Below are positions 1 through 9,023 of a stretch of 64,000 bases of DNA, piece after piece. The translations under genes and the position numbers were made by a program. The stretch is from JAGBWK01 sp964544595. Its GTDB lineage: Bacteria > Bacteroidota > Bacteroidia > Bacteroidales > Muribaculaceae. The first letter of the stretch is position 1; each line of letters begins with the position of its first letter. Below the pieces are notes generated by a model. That model was not told where the DNA came from. It saw nothing but the letters and a program-made list of their open reading frames with translations, and did not search any database. The stretch lies in NCBI GenBank assembly GCA_964544595.1, contig CAZJBM010000005.1:1-64000 (forward strand), written 5' to 3'.

Positions 1-2094
1 AAAACCACACTCGCCGAAGCTATGCTTTACGAGTGTGGAGTTATAAAACGTCGCGGCACAGTCGAAGCCGGCAATACCGTATCTGACTATTTCCCAGTAG
101 AGAAGGAATATGGATCGTCAGTGTTCTCGACAGTATTTTATGCCGAGTTTCTTAACAAGAAGCTCAACGTGATCGACTGCCCCGGAGCCGACGACTTCGT
201 TGGTAACGCCATTACAGCCCTTAATGTCACCGACACAGGCGTGATTGTCGTAAACGGCCAGTACGGCGTTGAGGTAGGCACTCAAAACATATTCCGCACA
301 TGCTCGTCGGTTAAGAAGCCCGTGATTTTCGCCATCAACCAGCTCGACGGCGAAAAGGCCGACTACGAAAATGTGATTGAGCAGATGCGCGAAGTGTTCG
401 GCCCGAAAATCGTTCCCGTGCAGTATCCTCTCCAGTGCGGAGCAGGATTCAACTCGTTTATCGACGTGCTCCTGATGAAGAAATATTCATGGGGCCCCGA
501 CGGCGGCGTTCCGACTATCGAGGAAATCCCCGCCGAAGAGATGGACAAAGCGATGGAATATCACAAGGCTCTCGTGGAGGCAGCCGCCGAAAACGACGAG
601 ACTCTCATGGAGAAATTCTTTGAGGAAGAGCACCTTACCGAGGACGAAATGCGCGAAGGCATCCGAAAAGGTCTGGTAAGCCGTTCGATATATCCGGTAT
701 TCTGCGTGTCGGCAGCCAAAGATATGGGCGTGCGCCGCATGATGGAATTCCTCGGCAACGTAGTGCCCTTCGTAGAGGAAATGCCCGCTCCGGTCAACAC
801 CGCAGGCGAGGAAGTGAAACCCGACTCCAAAGGTCCGGTCAGCATCTTCTTCTTCAAAACCACAGTTGAGCCTCATATCGGCGAGGTCAGCTACTTCAAG
901 GTAATGTCGGGCACGCTCAAGGCCGGCATGGACCTCGACAACGTCACCCGCAACTCAAAAGAGCGTCTCGCTCAGATATATTGCGTATGCGGTCAGATAC
1001 GCACCGCTATCGACGAAATCTGCGCAGGCGACATAGGCGCAGCAGTTAAGCTCAAAGACGTGCGCACAGGCAACACCCTCGACGAGAAAGGCTGCGATTA
1101 CAGCTTCGACTTCATACAGTATCCCGCTCCGAAATATCAGCGCGCCGTGCGCCCCGTCACCGAGAGCGACGCCGAGAAACTCGCTGGCATACTTAACCGC
1201 ATGCATGAGGAGGATCCGACTTGGGTCGTTGAGCAGTCAAAGGAACTCAAGCAGACAATTCTTTCAGGCCAAGGCGAATTCCACCTCCGCACACTCAAAT
1301 GGCGCGTGGAAAACAACGATAAACTCCCGATCATTTTCGAGGAACCGAAGATCCCTTACCGCGAAACCATAACTAAGGCAGCCCGCGCCGATTATCGCCA
1401 CAAGAAGCAATCGGGCGGCGCAGGCCAGTTTGGTGAAGTTCACTTAATTATCGAGCCTTATACCGAAGGAATGCCCGCACCCGACACCTATAAGTTCGGC
1501 AACCAGGAGTTCAAGATGAGCGTCCGCGACACTCAGGAGATACCTCTGGCATGGGGCGGCAAGCTCGTTGTATGCAACTGTATCGTAGGCGGCGCTATCG
1601 ATGCCCGATTCATCCCCGCTATCGTGAAGGGATTGATGGACCGCATGGAGCAAGGCCCCCTCACAGGCTCTTACGCCCGCGACGTGCGCGTTTGCATTTA
1701 CGACGGCAAAATGCACCCGGTTGACTCCAACGAAATCTCATTCCGCCTCGCCGGCCGTAACGCCTTCTCTGAAGCGTTCCGCAACGCCAACCCCAAAGTG
1801 CTTGAACCGATCTACGACGTTGAGGTAATGGTGCCCGGCGACGTGATGGGCGACGTGATGAGCGACCTCCAGAGCCGCCGCGCGATCATTATGGGTATGT
1901 CGTCGGAGAACGGCTTCGAGAAACTCGTCGCAAAAGTGCCTCTCAAAGAGATGTCAAGCTACTCGACTGCCCTCAGCTCAATCACCGGCGGACGCTCATC
2001 GTTCACAATGAAGTTTGCGGGCTACGAACTCGTTCCCGGCGACGTTCAGGAGAAACTTCTCAAAGAATACGCCGAAAAGAATCAGGATGAGTAA
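1..2094 (+). CDS. Elongation factor G paralogue (EF-G2-like), 5' truncated by window edge
   Basis: The frame is open from base 1, which encodes the Lys of a GKTTL P-loop, so only about 20-30 N-terminal residues are missing. The first ATG inside the window (base 22) is not the true start. EF-G domain order is visible: G domain, domain II, then domains III-V ending near GGRSSFTMKFAGYE. The GTPase centre is unusual. The switch II motif reads DCPGA (bases 175-189) where EF-G has DTPGH, so the catalytic His is Ala. The switch I GITI is GSSV, and NKxD is NQLD (337-348). Bacteroides EF-G2, a paralogue reported to work without GTPase activity and to matter in carbon starvation and gut colonisation, is the closest known concept. 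I infer this is its orthologue; a ribosome-protection type EF-G relative is the alternative. Confidence 0.88.
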   Translation, partial: KTTLAEAMLYECGVIKRRGTVEAGNTVSDYFPVEKEYGSSVFSTVFYAEFLNKKLNVIDCPGADDFVGNAITALNVTDTGVIVVNGQYGVEVGTQNIFRTCSSVKKPVIFAINQLDGEKADYENVIEQMREVFGPKIVPVQYPLQCGAGFNSFIDVLLMKKYSWGPDGGVPTIEEIPAEEMDKAMEYHKALVEAAAENDETLMEKFFEEEHLTEDEMREGIRKGLVSRSIYPVFCVSAAKDMGVRRMMEFLGNVVPFVEEMPAPVNTAGEEVKPDSKGPVSIFFFKTTVEPHIGEVSYFKVMSGTLKAGMDLDNVTRNSKERLAQIYCVCGQIRTAIDEICAGDIGAAVKLKDVRTGNTLDEKGCDYSFDFIQYPAPKYQRAVRPVTESDAEKLAGILNRMHEEDPTWVVEQSKELKQTILSGQGEFHLRTLKWRVENNDKLPIIFEEPKIPYRETITKAARADYRHKKQSGGAGQFGEVHLIIEPYTEGMPAPDTYKFGNQEFKMSVRDTQEIPLAWGGKLVVCNCIVGGAIDARFIPAIVKGLMDRMEQGPLTGSYARDVRVCIYDGKMHPVDSNEISFRLAGRNAFSEAFRNANPKVLEPIYDVEVMVPGDVMGDVMSDLQSRRAIIMGMSSENGFEKLVAKVPLKEMSSYSTALSSITGGRSSFTMKFAGYELVPGDVQEKLLKEYAEKNQDE

Positions 2095-2200
2095 TCTGCA
2101 TGAACGGGACATGAGCCTATTCATAGATGAATACTTCACACTGAAAGCCCACATACATTACACACGCATAATCACCTGCGTGTCAACTGTCTGAACTCAA

Positions 2201-2236
2201 TCAATCAGGAGTTCCCGCATGGGAGCTTCTGATTGA
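2201..2236 (+). terminator. Hairpin downstream of the EF-G paralogue
   Basis: An 8 bp perfect stem (TCAATCAG with CTGATTGA) continues inward through a partly paired segment to CCC-GCAT-GGG. No clear T-tract follows, so it could be a terminator or a leader structure for the radical SAM gene. Confidence 0.4.
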
Positions 2237-2266
2237 CTCTATAAGTAACTATATCGTTAACCCGCT

Positions 2267-2884
2267 ATGGCCATATGCAACATATTTGGTATTGACCGTC
2301 ATCGACTCACTACCGATGGCGATGGCGTAACAACTTTAGTGCTACTTCATAAGTGCCCGCTTAATTGCAAGTATTGTATCAATCCGCAATGTCAATTATC
2401 GGCCGATATCTTTCCAAGCTATAATTCGGCGGAACTTTACGATATTGTAAAAATCGACAACATATATTTCGCAGCCACGGGAGGCGGGATAACATTCGGC
2501 GGGGGAGAGCCTGCCATGTATCCGGGCTTTATTACTGACTTATGGGCACTATGCGGCGACGTATGGAAACTCAATATTGAGACTTCGCTAAATGTTCCCG
2601 AAGAAAACATCCGACAGCTACTACCTGTTATCAATCATTGGTATATCGACGTGAAAGATATGAACCCTCAAATCTACCGAAATTACACTGGTACCACCAA
2701 CGACCGCGTGCTTCTCAATCTTGGGATTCTTAAGGAGGCAAAGGCACAATCTAAAGTTACGATTCGCCTACCGCTAATTCCCGATTTCAACTCCGAGGAC
2801 GACATTATAAAAAGCAAACTACAACTCAAGCAATTAGGATTCGACAACTTTGATATTTTTCAATACATAATACCTTCGATATGA
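2267..2884 (+). CDS. Small radical SAM enzyme (pyruvate formate-lyase activase-like)
   Basis: This 205-residue protein has the radical SAM cluster motif CX3CX2C (C30, C34, C37) and a GGGEP SAM-binding segment at 78-82, as in PFL-activating-enzyme-like proteins. It is short for the superfamily: it covers most of a partial barrel and has no SPASM or extra cluster domain. Its 3' end overlaps the next gene by ATGA, so the two are probably translationally coupled. The neighbour begins with a Cys-rich segment and could be a substrate or partner; that is inference. No glycyl radical enzyme is encoded nearby, which argues against simple PFL or NrdD activation, although those partners may lie elsewhere. 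Confidence 0.8.
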   Translation: MAICNIFGIDRHRLTTDGDGVTTLVLLHKCPLNCKYCINPQCQLSADIFPSYNSAELYDIVKIDNIYFAATGGGITFGGGEPAMYPGFITDLWALCGDVWKLNIETSLNVPEENIRQLLPVINHWYIDVKDMNPQIYRNYTGTTNDRVLLNLGILKEAKAQSKVTIRLPLIPDFNSEDDIIKSKLQLKQLGFDNFDIFQYIIPSI

Positions 2885-4032
2885 CCAGAGGAAAGCGCAC
2901 TTGCAAAATACTAAAGGATATACGCCGGCAAATAGCTGAAGCAAACGATATACAACTAATCACCTCTGAGTGCACATACAAAGGTGACTGTCTCGGCACA
3001 TGCCCGCGATGCGAAGCCGAGGTAGAATATCTTGAAAAGGAATTGGGCAAGCGACGCCGTAATGGCAAACTGGTAGCTTTGGCCGGAATCTCCATCGGCC
3101 TCCTCTCAACGAATGCCTTTGCTCAATCTTGCAATATCAACCCGGAACAGAATAAAGCGAATTTAACTACCGACTCTATAAAAAACGTATCGACCAACGT
3201 AGCTCGACAAGAAGTGATTTTTGAAGACAAGATATTCGGAGCTGACCCCTGTGTGATGCCAACTTTCCCCAATGGGGAGGCTGCACTACAGAAATTTATA
3301 TCAGAAAACGGCATCTATCCTCCTGAAGCCGCTGTCGACAGCATTTCAGGACGCGTGGTTGTTCAGTTTGTCATCAAAAAGGATGGCTCAATCGGGGAAA
3401 TAAAAATAGGTAGAGGTAAGCATGATTTACTGAATAGAGAAGCCGTTAAAGTAGTGCGTAAACTACCAAACTTTAATCCCGGAAGAATTCATAGAGTTCC
3501 GCAAGACGTATGGTTTACAATGCCTATAAATTTCGGACTTGGTAATAAGGGGACAATTCATCCTGACTCAACCCTGGTTGCCGAATACTTATCAAGCCCC
3601 GAAGGGAAGAAACATATTGAGAGGAAACAAAATTCAGCAACCGGAAATGTAAGCAATGCGACCAACGAATATCCTGTTGAAAAGCCTAAATACCCAGGGG
3701 GAACAGACGCATTGATTAAAGACTTAAAAAACAGCATTAAATACCCCGTCAAGGCCCTTAAAGATAAAATTGAGGGAAAGGTTGCAATTGTTTTTCTCGT
3801 GCTACTCGACGGCACAATCGATGATATAAAAGTAGAGAATGACGCTAATCCCATGCTTGAAGAAGAGGTTGTGAAAGCGATTAAGACTTTAAAGACATTC
3901 AAGCCTGCCGAACTTTATGGGATTGTCAACGAGTCTCATATAAAACTGTCGGTAAATTTCACAATTAACAAGAAAGCCTCCACCTATTCAAAGAAAGCAG
4001 GCATAATTGATATAAAAGTAATAGAGAATTAG
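2881..4032 (+). CDS. Cys-cluster membrane protein with two TonB C-terminal-like domains
   Basis: The 383-residue protein has three parts. Residues 1-60 are a presumably cytoplasmic segment with five cysteines (C8, C31, C37, C41, C44), of which the last four form CX5CX3CX2C in a GDCLGTCPRCEAEVEYLE context. A single hydrophobic segment lies at about 63-82. The exterior holds two TonB_C-like repeats, about 124-218 (opening with a P-F-P-N-G-type motif) and 268-360 (P-K-Y-P-G-G). Tandem TonB_C domains are common in Bacteroidetes periplasmic proteins, not all of which energise receptors. The start overlaps the radical SAM stop (ATGA). The Cys segment could bind metal or an Fe-S cluster, or be modified by the enzyme. 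ExbB/ExbD are not encoded nearby. Confidence 0.75.
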   Translation: MTRGKRTCKILKDIRRQIAEANDIQLITSECTYKGDCLGTCPRCEAEVEYLEKELGKRRRNGKLVALAGISIGLLSTNAFAQSCNINPEQNKANLTTDSIKNVSTNVARQEVIFEDKIFGADPCVMPTFPNGEAALQKFISENGIYPPEAAVDSISGRVVVQFVIKKDGSIGEIKIGRGKHDLLNREAVKVVRKLPNFNPGRIHRVPQDVWFTMPINFGLGNKGTIHPDSTLVAEYLSSPEGKKHIERKQNSATGNVSNATNEYPVEKPKYPGGTDALIKDLKNSIKYPVKALKDKIEGKVAIVFLVLLDGTIDDIKVENDANPMLEEEVVKAIKTLKTFKPAELYGIVNESHIKLSVNFTINKKASTYSKKAGIIDIKVIEN

Positions 4033-4043
4033 TAAGTATCGAA

Positions 4044-6356
4044 ATGAAAAAGTATATAATCGGATTAATCACTTTATCATCGGCAATATCTGGCTATGCC
4101 ATTGACGCGCCGCAGAGTCAGTCCGACAAGCCGCGAATCATCATATCAACCGATATTGGTGGCACCGACCCCGACGATAATCAGTCGATGACTCATCTAC
4201 TAATGTACAACAACCTCTTCGACATAGAGGGAATCGTTTCGTCGCCTTCTTTTGGCAACGGCAGCAAGGAGGAAATCATACGCATGATTGAGCTTTACGC
4301 CAAAGACTACCCCAAGCTTGCCTCGCGTCAGGAGGGATTTCTCTCTCCCGATTCCCTTATCGCAATCTGCAAGCAGGGTAACAAAACCGCCGCCCCCTTT
4401 GCGGGATACTCATTACTGACCGAAGGGTCGCGACATATATCGGAGTGCGCGCTCAGGGAATCTGACCGACCTCTATGGATACTTGTGTGGGGCACGCTCG
4501 ACGACCTCGCGCAAGCGCTCCACGACACCCCTGAGATAGCTTCGCGCATTCGCGTATATTACATCGGCGGCCCGAATAAGAAGTGGGGGGCCGACAGTTA
4601 TGCCTATATCGCTAAAAATTTCCCCAATCTTTTCTTCATCGAGAACAACGCGTCTTATCGCGGCTTCCCATCAAGCCCCAACGCCGAGGGAATTTTCCAA
4701 AAAGACTACTACGAGACTTTTATGCGTGGCGCGGGAGCTTTAGGCGCGGACTTCAAGAAATACTACGACGGGGTGGTAAAAATGGGGGATTCGCCGTCGC
4801 TTTTCTATCTCATGAAAGGAGATCACGATAACCCGGAGGCTGACTCATGGGGAGGCAGATTTGAGCGCATCAGCCACTCTCCCCGCCACCAATTCAAAAT
4901 CTCGGATGGGGCAAAGAATACGGCAACCACGTATTCGATCGTTGAATTCACTTTCAATGGCCCTTCAGTCAAAATTCCTACTGACTCAGCCTGCGTGACG
5001 CTCCATATCGACAAACAGGATTGGCCGGGCTATTATGCGGGAAAAGGTAAATATATAATCCGCTACAGCCCGAAGGCCCCCGGCAACCTTGAGTACACTA
5101 TCACTTCACCTTTGAATGGTTTCAAGACCATCAAAGGTGAGCTTAGGGTCGAAGGCACCTTTCCAGGAGAGAGATCTAAAAACGACTACCGACTGGGCAA
5201 AAATTGGTACACCGACGTGAGCGACCCCGCAATGGCGTCGGGCAAATGGCAGGGCGCGAAAACTATCGGCGCGCACCGAGAGGAGATTTTAAGCGACTGG
5301 GTAGAGCGACTTAACTGGATAAAGGACGACAGCATGGCCAACGCCGGAAAGAAGTCGATAAGAGTCGCCGACAGCGAGTTTTTCAAGACCGAGGAGGCGC
5401 GCCGAATCGGCAATCAGATAATTGCCTATCAACGCGCCACAGGCGGCTGGCCCAAGAACATCAATATGTCGATACCTTTCTCGGCGACCGAAGCTCAGAG
5501 CATTCTCGCCGATAAGGGTAGAACAGATGACTCGACTACCGACAACACCGCCACAACCACACAAATATACTATCTCGCCCGGCTTTATAACGCAACAGGC
5601 GATGACGTTTACCGTAAGGGGGCTGAAGACGGGATACGCTTTCTGCTCGCCGGACAATATGATAACGGCGGCTGGCCCCAATTCTGGCCTAATCCCCACG
5701 GATACCAGATCCACATCACCTTCAACGACGACGCTATGACCAACACAATGGCACTGCTCAACCGCGTTTCGCACTCAATGGAGCCCTTCGACACCGACAT
5801 TATCAGCGACGAGCTGCGACAATCATCTAAAACGGCATTTGACAAAGGAGTGGAATGTATTCTAAAATGCCAGATTAAAGTTGACGGGAAGCCGACTGTT
5901 TGGTGCCAACAGCACGACAGAGACACATACGCCCCTGCACCTGCAAGAGCGTTCGAGTTAGCGTCCTACTGCTCCTCGGAGAGCTCTGCTATCGTTTGGT
6001 TGCTGATGGATATACCCGACCCTTCGCAAGAAATAATCGATGCGATCGATGGCGCGATGAGATGGTTTGAAAAGTATAAGATCGAGGGAATAAGAATTGG
6101 ATCAGATGGCGAAATCGACGGCAAGAAGAATCATATAGTGGTCAACGACGAGGCGGCTGAGCCTATATGGGCGCGTTTTTACGACTTGGTTGAGTGTGAG
6201 CCTATGTTTTGCGACCGCGACGGCATACCGCGCAAATCAATGGCAGAGATCGGTCCTGAACGCCGCAACGGATATTCATGGTATTCCTACGGACCGTCGT
6301 ATCTCTATCCCCGATATAATGAATGGAAATCAAAATTGACAACTAAAGCTAAATGA
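4044..6356 (+). CDS. Secreted DUF1593 (nucleoside-hydrolase-like) / family 10 pectate lyase fusion
   Basis: A signal peptide (about 1-20) leads into a DUF1593/Sde182-type nucleoside-hydrolase-like domain with the Asp-rich motif DIGGTDPDDNQ at 37-47. A beta-rich Sde182 C-terminal-like region follows (about 270-370). The C-terminal half, from about 440, is a PL10 pectate lyase: paired GGWP motifs near 466 and 539, HITFNDDAMTN, and the C-terminal GIPRKSMAEIGPERRNGYSW segment. Pectate lyases cleave polygalacturonate by beta-elimination. At 770 residues it is about twice the size of either parent enzyme. It starts 11 bp after the TonB-like gene and overlaps the next gene by ATGA. The role of the DUF1593 domain on pectin fragments is unknown. 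Confidence 0.85.
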   Translation: MKKYIIGLITLSSAISGYAIDAPQSQSDKPRIIISTDIGGTDPDDNQSMTHLLMYNNLFDIEGIVSSPSFGNGSKEEIIRMIELYAKDYPKLASRQEGFLSPDSLIAICKQGNKTAAPFAGYSLLTEGSRHISECALRESDRPLWILVWGTLDDLAQALHDTPEIASRIRVYYIGGPNKKWGADSYAYIAKNFPNLFFIENNASYRGFPSSPNAEGIFQKDYYETFMRGAGALGADFKKYYDGVVKMGDSPSLFYLMKGDHDNPEADSWGGRFERISHSPRHQFKISDGAKNTATTYSIVEFTFNGPSVKIPTDSACVTLHIDKQDWPGYYAGKGKYIIRYSPKAPGNLEYTITSPLNGFKTIKGELRVEGTFPGERSKNDYRLGKNWYTDVSDPAMASGKWQGAKTIGAHREEILSDWVERLNWIKDDSMANAGKKSIRVADSEFFKTEEARRIGNQIIAYQRATGGWPKNINMSIPFSATEAQSILADKGRTDDSTTDNTATTTQIYYLARLYNATGDDVYRKGAEDGIRFLLAGQYDNGGWPQFWPNPHGYQIHITFNDDAMTNTMALLNRVSHSMEPFDTDIISDELRQSSKTAFDKGVECILKCQIKVDGKPTVWCQQHDRDTYAPAPARAFELASYCSSESSAIVWLLMDIPDPSQEIIDAIDGAMRWFEKYKIEGIRIGSDGEIDGKKNHIVVNDEAAEPIWARFYDLVECEPMFCDRDGIPRKSMAEIGPERRNGYSWYSYGPSYLYPRYNEWKSKLTTKAK

Positions 6357-6664
6357 AAAGAAATTCAATCTGGACTTTATGCTGGGTTCTCCTGCTGATT
6401 GGAGTGATGACATGGGTGATGTTCGGCGTGCTTGACTCCCCTTTAGCGCCGGGCATCGCATTGATAGCCGCTTGCGTGCTGGGCAATCTTTTAATTCAGC
6501 CTCGCTGGGAAAAATACAGTCGGGAGGTAAAAGCAGACTATAGCCTGTCGAAAAAAGAGCGTTTTTTTCGGCAAGTAATGGGCTATGTTGTCTCTATGAT
6601 ATTGACTCTCGCCATCTTCGCGGCCGCATATCTTATATTGTGGCTGTGCGGAGTGCCGTCATAG
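6353..6664 (+). CDS. Small membrane protein of unknown function
   Basis: The 103 residues hold about three hydrophobic segments (near 7-27, 29-48 and 74-100) and a basic/acidic loop around 50-72. I do not recognise a family. The ATGA overlap with the pectate lyase fusion indicates coupled translation, so it is the last gene of the 2267-6664 run. It converges on mlaF with only 12 bp between the stop codons and no obvious terminator there. Confidence 0.6.
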   Translation: MKRNSIWTLCWVLLLIGVMTWVMFGVLDSPLAPGIALIAACVLGNLLIQPRWEKYSREVKADYSLSKKERFFRQVMGYVVSMILTLAIFAAAYLILWLCGVPS

Positions 6665-6676
6665 GCGGAGTCACTA

Positions 6677-7477
6677 CTAAGAGCCTGTCCCCCCTTTGGG
6701 CTGATTAGGGTTGTTGGCCTGCGACTTGATGTAGTTTTTAACCTGCTGGAAGAGATTTGTGGCGAATACAAAGTCGTTTAAGGCCTCGTTTGAGGTGTCG
6801 AAAATAAGCTTATTGTCGCCTTGCCAGTCGCAGTAACCCTTGTTAATGAAGATGATGTTCTCGCCTATACCGAGCACAGAGTTCATATCGTGGGTATTGA
6901 TAATGGTAGTGATATTATATTCATGAGTAATATCACTCAGGAGCTCGTCGATCACGATAGACGTGCGAGGATCGAGTCCTGAATTAGGCTCGTCGCAGAA
7001 AAGATATTTAGGATTCAACGCGATGGCGCGGGCAATGGCCACGCGCTTCTGCATACCGCCCGATATTTCCGACGGATATTTGTTTTCAGCCCCTACAAGA
7101 TTCACGCGCTCGATGCAGAATTGGGCTCGCTCGCGGATTTCCTCGCGGCTCATGTCGGTGAACATGGTGAGAGGGAACGACACATTGCCCATCACTGTCT
7201 CAGAATCAAAAAGTGCCGACCCCTGAAACAGCATACCGATTTCCTTACGTATTTCGCGCGTCTCGGTAGCGTTCATCTTCATTATATCGCGCCCATCATA
7301 AAGTATCTGACCCTGCTCTGGACGTATAAGGCCGATGAGCGATTTCATCAACACTGTCTTACCCGAACCGCTCTGACCGATGATGAGGTTGGTTTTACCC
7401 GTATAAAATGTTGCGGTGACATCGTGGAGCACGGTCTTATCTTCAAACGATTTTGTCACATTTTTTACTTCGATCAT
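6677..7477 (-). CDS. mlaF: ABC transporter ATPase of the MCE/Mla phospholipid system
   Basis: The 266-residue ATPase has a Walker A (GQSGSGKT), a signature (SGGMQKR) and a Walker B ending in CDEPNSGLDP. The EPNSGLDP form and the partner permease identify the MlaF/Ttg2A group that moves phospholipid between membranes. It overlaps mlaE by 4 bp. A MCE-domain protein (MlaD) normally follows in this system but none is adjacent, so the substrate-binding subunit must be elsewhere. The last codons and stop sit on a GAGCCTGTC-type sequence also found at IS-like ends in this window, so the C-terminus may have been reshaped. Confidence 0.9.
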   Translation of the reverse strand: MIEVKNVTKSFEDKTVLHDVTATFYTGKTNLIIGQSGSGKTVLMKSLIGLIRPEQGQILYDGRDIMKMNATETREIRKEIGMLFQGSALFDSETVMGNVSFPLTMFTDMSREEIRERAQFCIERVNLVGAENKYPSEISGGMQKRVAIARAIALNPKYLFCDEPNSGLDPRTSIVIDELLSDITHEYNITTIINTHDMNSVLGIGENIIFINKGYCDWQGDNKLIFDTSNEALNDFVFATNLFQQVKNYIKSQANNPNQPKGGTGS

Positions 7478-8223
7478 TGGAGCAGAACTTTAGTGAGTAT
7501 GACATCGAAAAGAAGAATCATAATTGAGCTGGTAACTACGGCGTTGGTGCTCGCTTTGCCTACTTCGAGCGAGCCACCTTTCACGTAGTAACCGCAGTAG
7601 GAGGCAACCGACGAGATGATGAACGCGAAAACAACCGACTTGATTATGCCGTACCATACATACCACTCATTGAACTGAGTCTGGATACCGTAGGTGAATT
7701 TCTGCACTGAAATAATATCGGTAAATATGGCAATGCAATAGCCGCCGAGCATCGCGGTGCCCATACAGAACACAACGAGGATAGGCACAAAGAAGAGGAA
7801 GGCGATGATTTTGGGCAACACCAGGAAATTGGCAGAATTGACACCCATAATGTCGAGTGCGTCGATCTGCTCGGTCACTCTCATGGTGCCTATCTCTGAC
7901 GCGATGTTGGATCCGACTTTGCCGGCAAGAATCAGGCAAAGGATAGAGTTGGAGAACTCAAGGAGGATAATCTCGCGGGTAGCCAGACCAACGGAGTAGG
8001 CCGGCATGAGCGGCGAGGAGGTGTTCAACTGCATCTGAATTGTACATACCGCGCCGATGAAGAGCGAAACGATAACAACCAGCGGAATAGAGTCGACACC
8101 GAGTTTAGAAATCTCCGTGACGGTGCGCTTTCCGAAAATGCGCCAACGGTCGGGTATCGAAAACACGCGGCATATAAAGAGGCAATATTTGCCGAAATTT
8201 GATAACGATTTAGTCAGTAACAT
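7474..8223 (-). CDS. mlaE: MlaE-type ABC permease
   Basis: This is a polytopic inner-membrane permease of the MlaE/DUF140 family, with the family's GLATREIILLEFSN segment and long hydrophobic helices towards the C-terminus. The reading frame could begin at a TTG (8244), but an ATG at 8223 gives the usual family length (about 250 residues) and leaves room for the -7 box TAAATTTG at 8249-8256 just upstream. It is the first gene of the mlaEF pair and overlaps mlaF by 4 bp. Confidence 0.88.
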   Translation of the reverse strand: MLLTKSLSNFGKYCLFICRVFSIPDRWRIFGKRTVTEISKLGVDSIPLVVIVSLFIGAVCTIQMQLNTSSPLMPAYSVGLATREIILLEFSNSILCLILAGKVGSNIASEIGTMRVTEQIDALDIMGVNSANFLVLPKIIAFLFFVPILVVFCMGTAMLGGYCIAIFTDIISVQKFTYGIQTQFNEWYVWYGIIKSVVFAFIISSVASYCGYYVKGGSLEVGKASTNAVVTSSIMILLFDVILTKVLLQ

Positions 8224-8248
8224 AGAAATTTTACGGGTAAACAACGCG

Positions 8249-8256
8249 CAAATTTA
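8249..8256 (-). promoter_or_regulatory. Promoter -7 box for mlaEF
   Basis: TAAATTTG on the minus strand matches the Bacteroidetes TAnnTTTG consensus and lies about 26 bp before the preferred mlaE ATG. Confidence 0.55.
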
Positions 8257-8400
8257 CTAAATTCTTCGCAATAATGCTGAAATTTCCAATATTTCGGCAT
8301 TATTTGCCACAGTAAATAATATTTCGGGGCGCAAAAATTTCTTGTGGCCGAAAAATTTGCTTAATTTCGTGGCGAAAATTCACATCTAATCCCTACGTTC

Positions 8401-9018
8401 ATGCTTATCATCGGTATAGCAGGTGGCACCGGCTCGGGTAAAACCACCGTAGTAAACAAGATAATCGACAGCTTTCCGGCAGGCGAAGTAGCCGTATTGC
8501 CGCAGGATAACTACTATAAGGACTCAAGCCACGTTCCGGTGGAGGAAAGAAGCAAAATAAACTTTGACGAGCCGGCGGCAATCGAATGGTCGCTCCTGGT
8601 TGAACATCTTATGCAGCTCAAAGAGGGCAAGAGCATCGAGATGCCCACATACTCTTATCTTACCTGCACGCGCGGGCCTGAGACAATAAGGGTAGAGCCT
8701 CGCGACGTGGTTATTGTCGAAGGCATCCTCGTGCTGACCGACCCCACGCTGCGAAAGCTTATGGATGTGAAATGTTTTGTGGATGCAGAGGCCGACGAGC
8801 GACTTATCCGCGTGATCTCGCGCGACTGCGTTGAGCGCGGGCGCACGCCCAAAATGGTGATCGACCGCTATCAGGAAATCCTCAAACCGATGCATTGCAT
8901 GTATATTGAACCGACCAAGCGTTTCGCCGACCTGATAATTCCGCAAGGCGGCACTAACACTGTAGCGATAGGGCTTTTGACCGATTATATCGACGGACGC
9001 CTCAAACGATCTAAATAA
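8401..9018 (+). CDS. udk: Uridine kinase
   Basis: The 205-residue enzyme phosphorylates uridine and cytidine in pyrimidine salvage. A P-loop GIAGGTGSGKTTVV lies at the very N-terminus, followed by the DNYYKD motif typical of uridine kinases and an RIVRDCVERGRT-like lid segment (here RVISRDCVERGRT). Length is normal. It ends 5 bp before lptB, so the two are probably co-transcribed. The upstream gap is AT-rich, with a TAATTTCG -7-like box about 30 bp before the start. Confidence 0.95.
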   Translation: MLIIGIAGGTGSGKTTVVNKIIDSFPAGEVAVLPQDNYYKDSSHVPVEERSKINFDEPAAIEWSLLVEHLMQLKEGKSIEMPTYSYLTCTRGPETIRVEPRDVVIVEGILVLTDPTLRKLMDVKCFVDAEADERLIRVISRDCVERGRTPKMVIDRYQEILKPMHCMYIEPTKRFADLIIPQGGTNTVAIGLLTDYIDGRLKRSK

Positions 9019-9023
9019 ACGTC

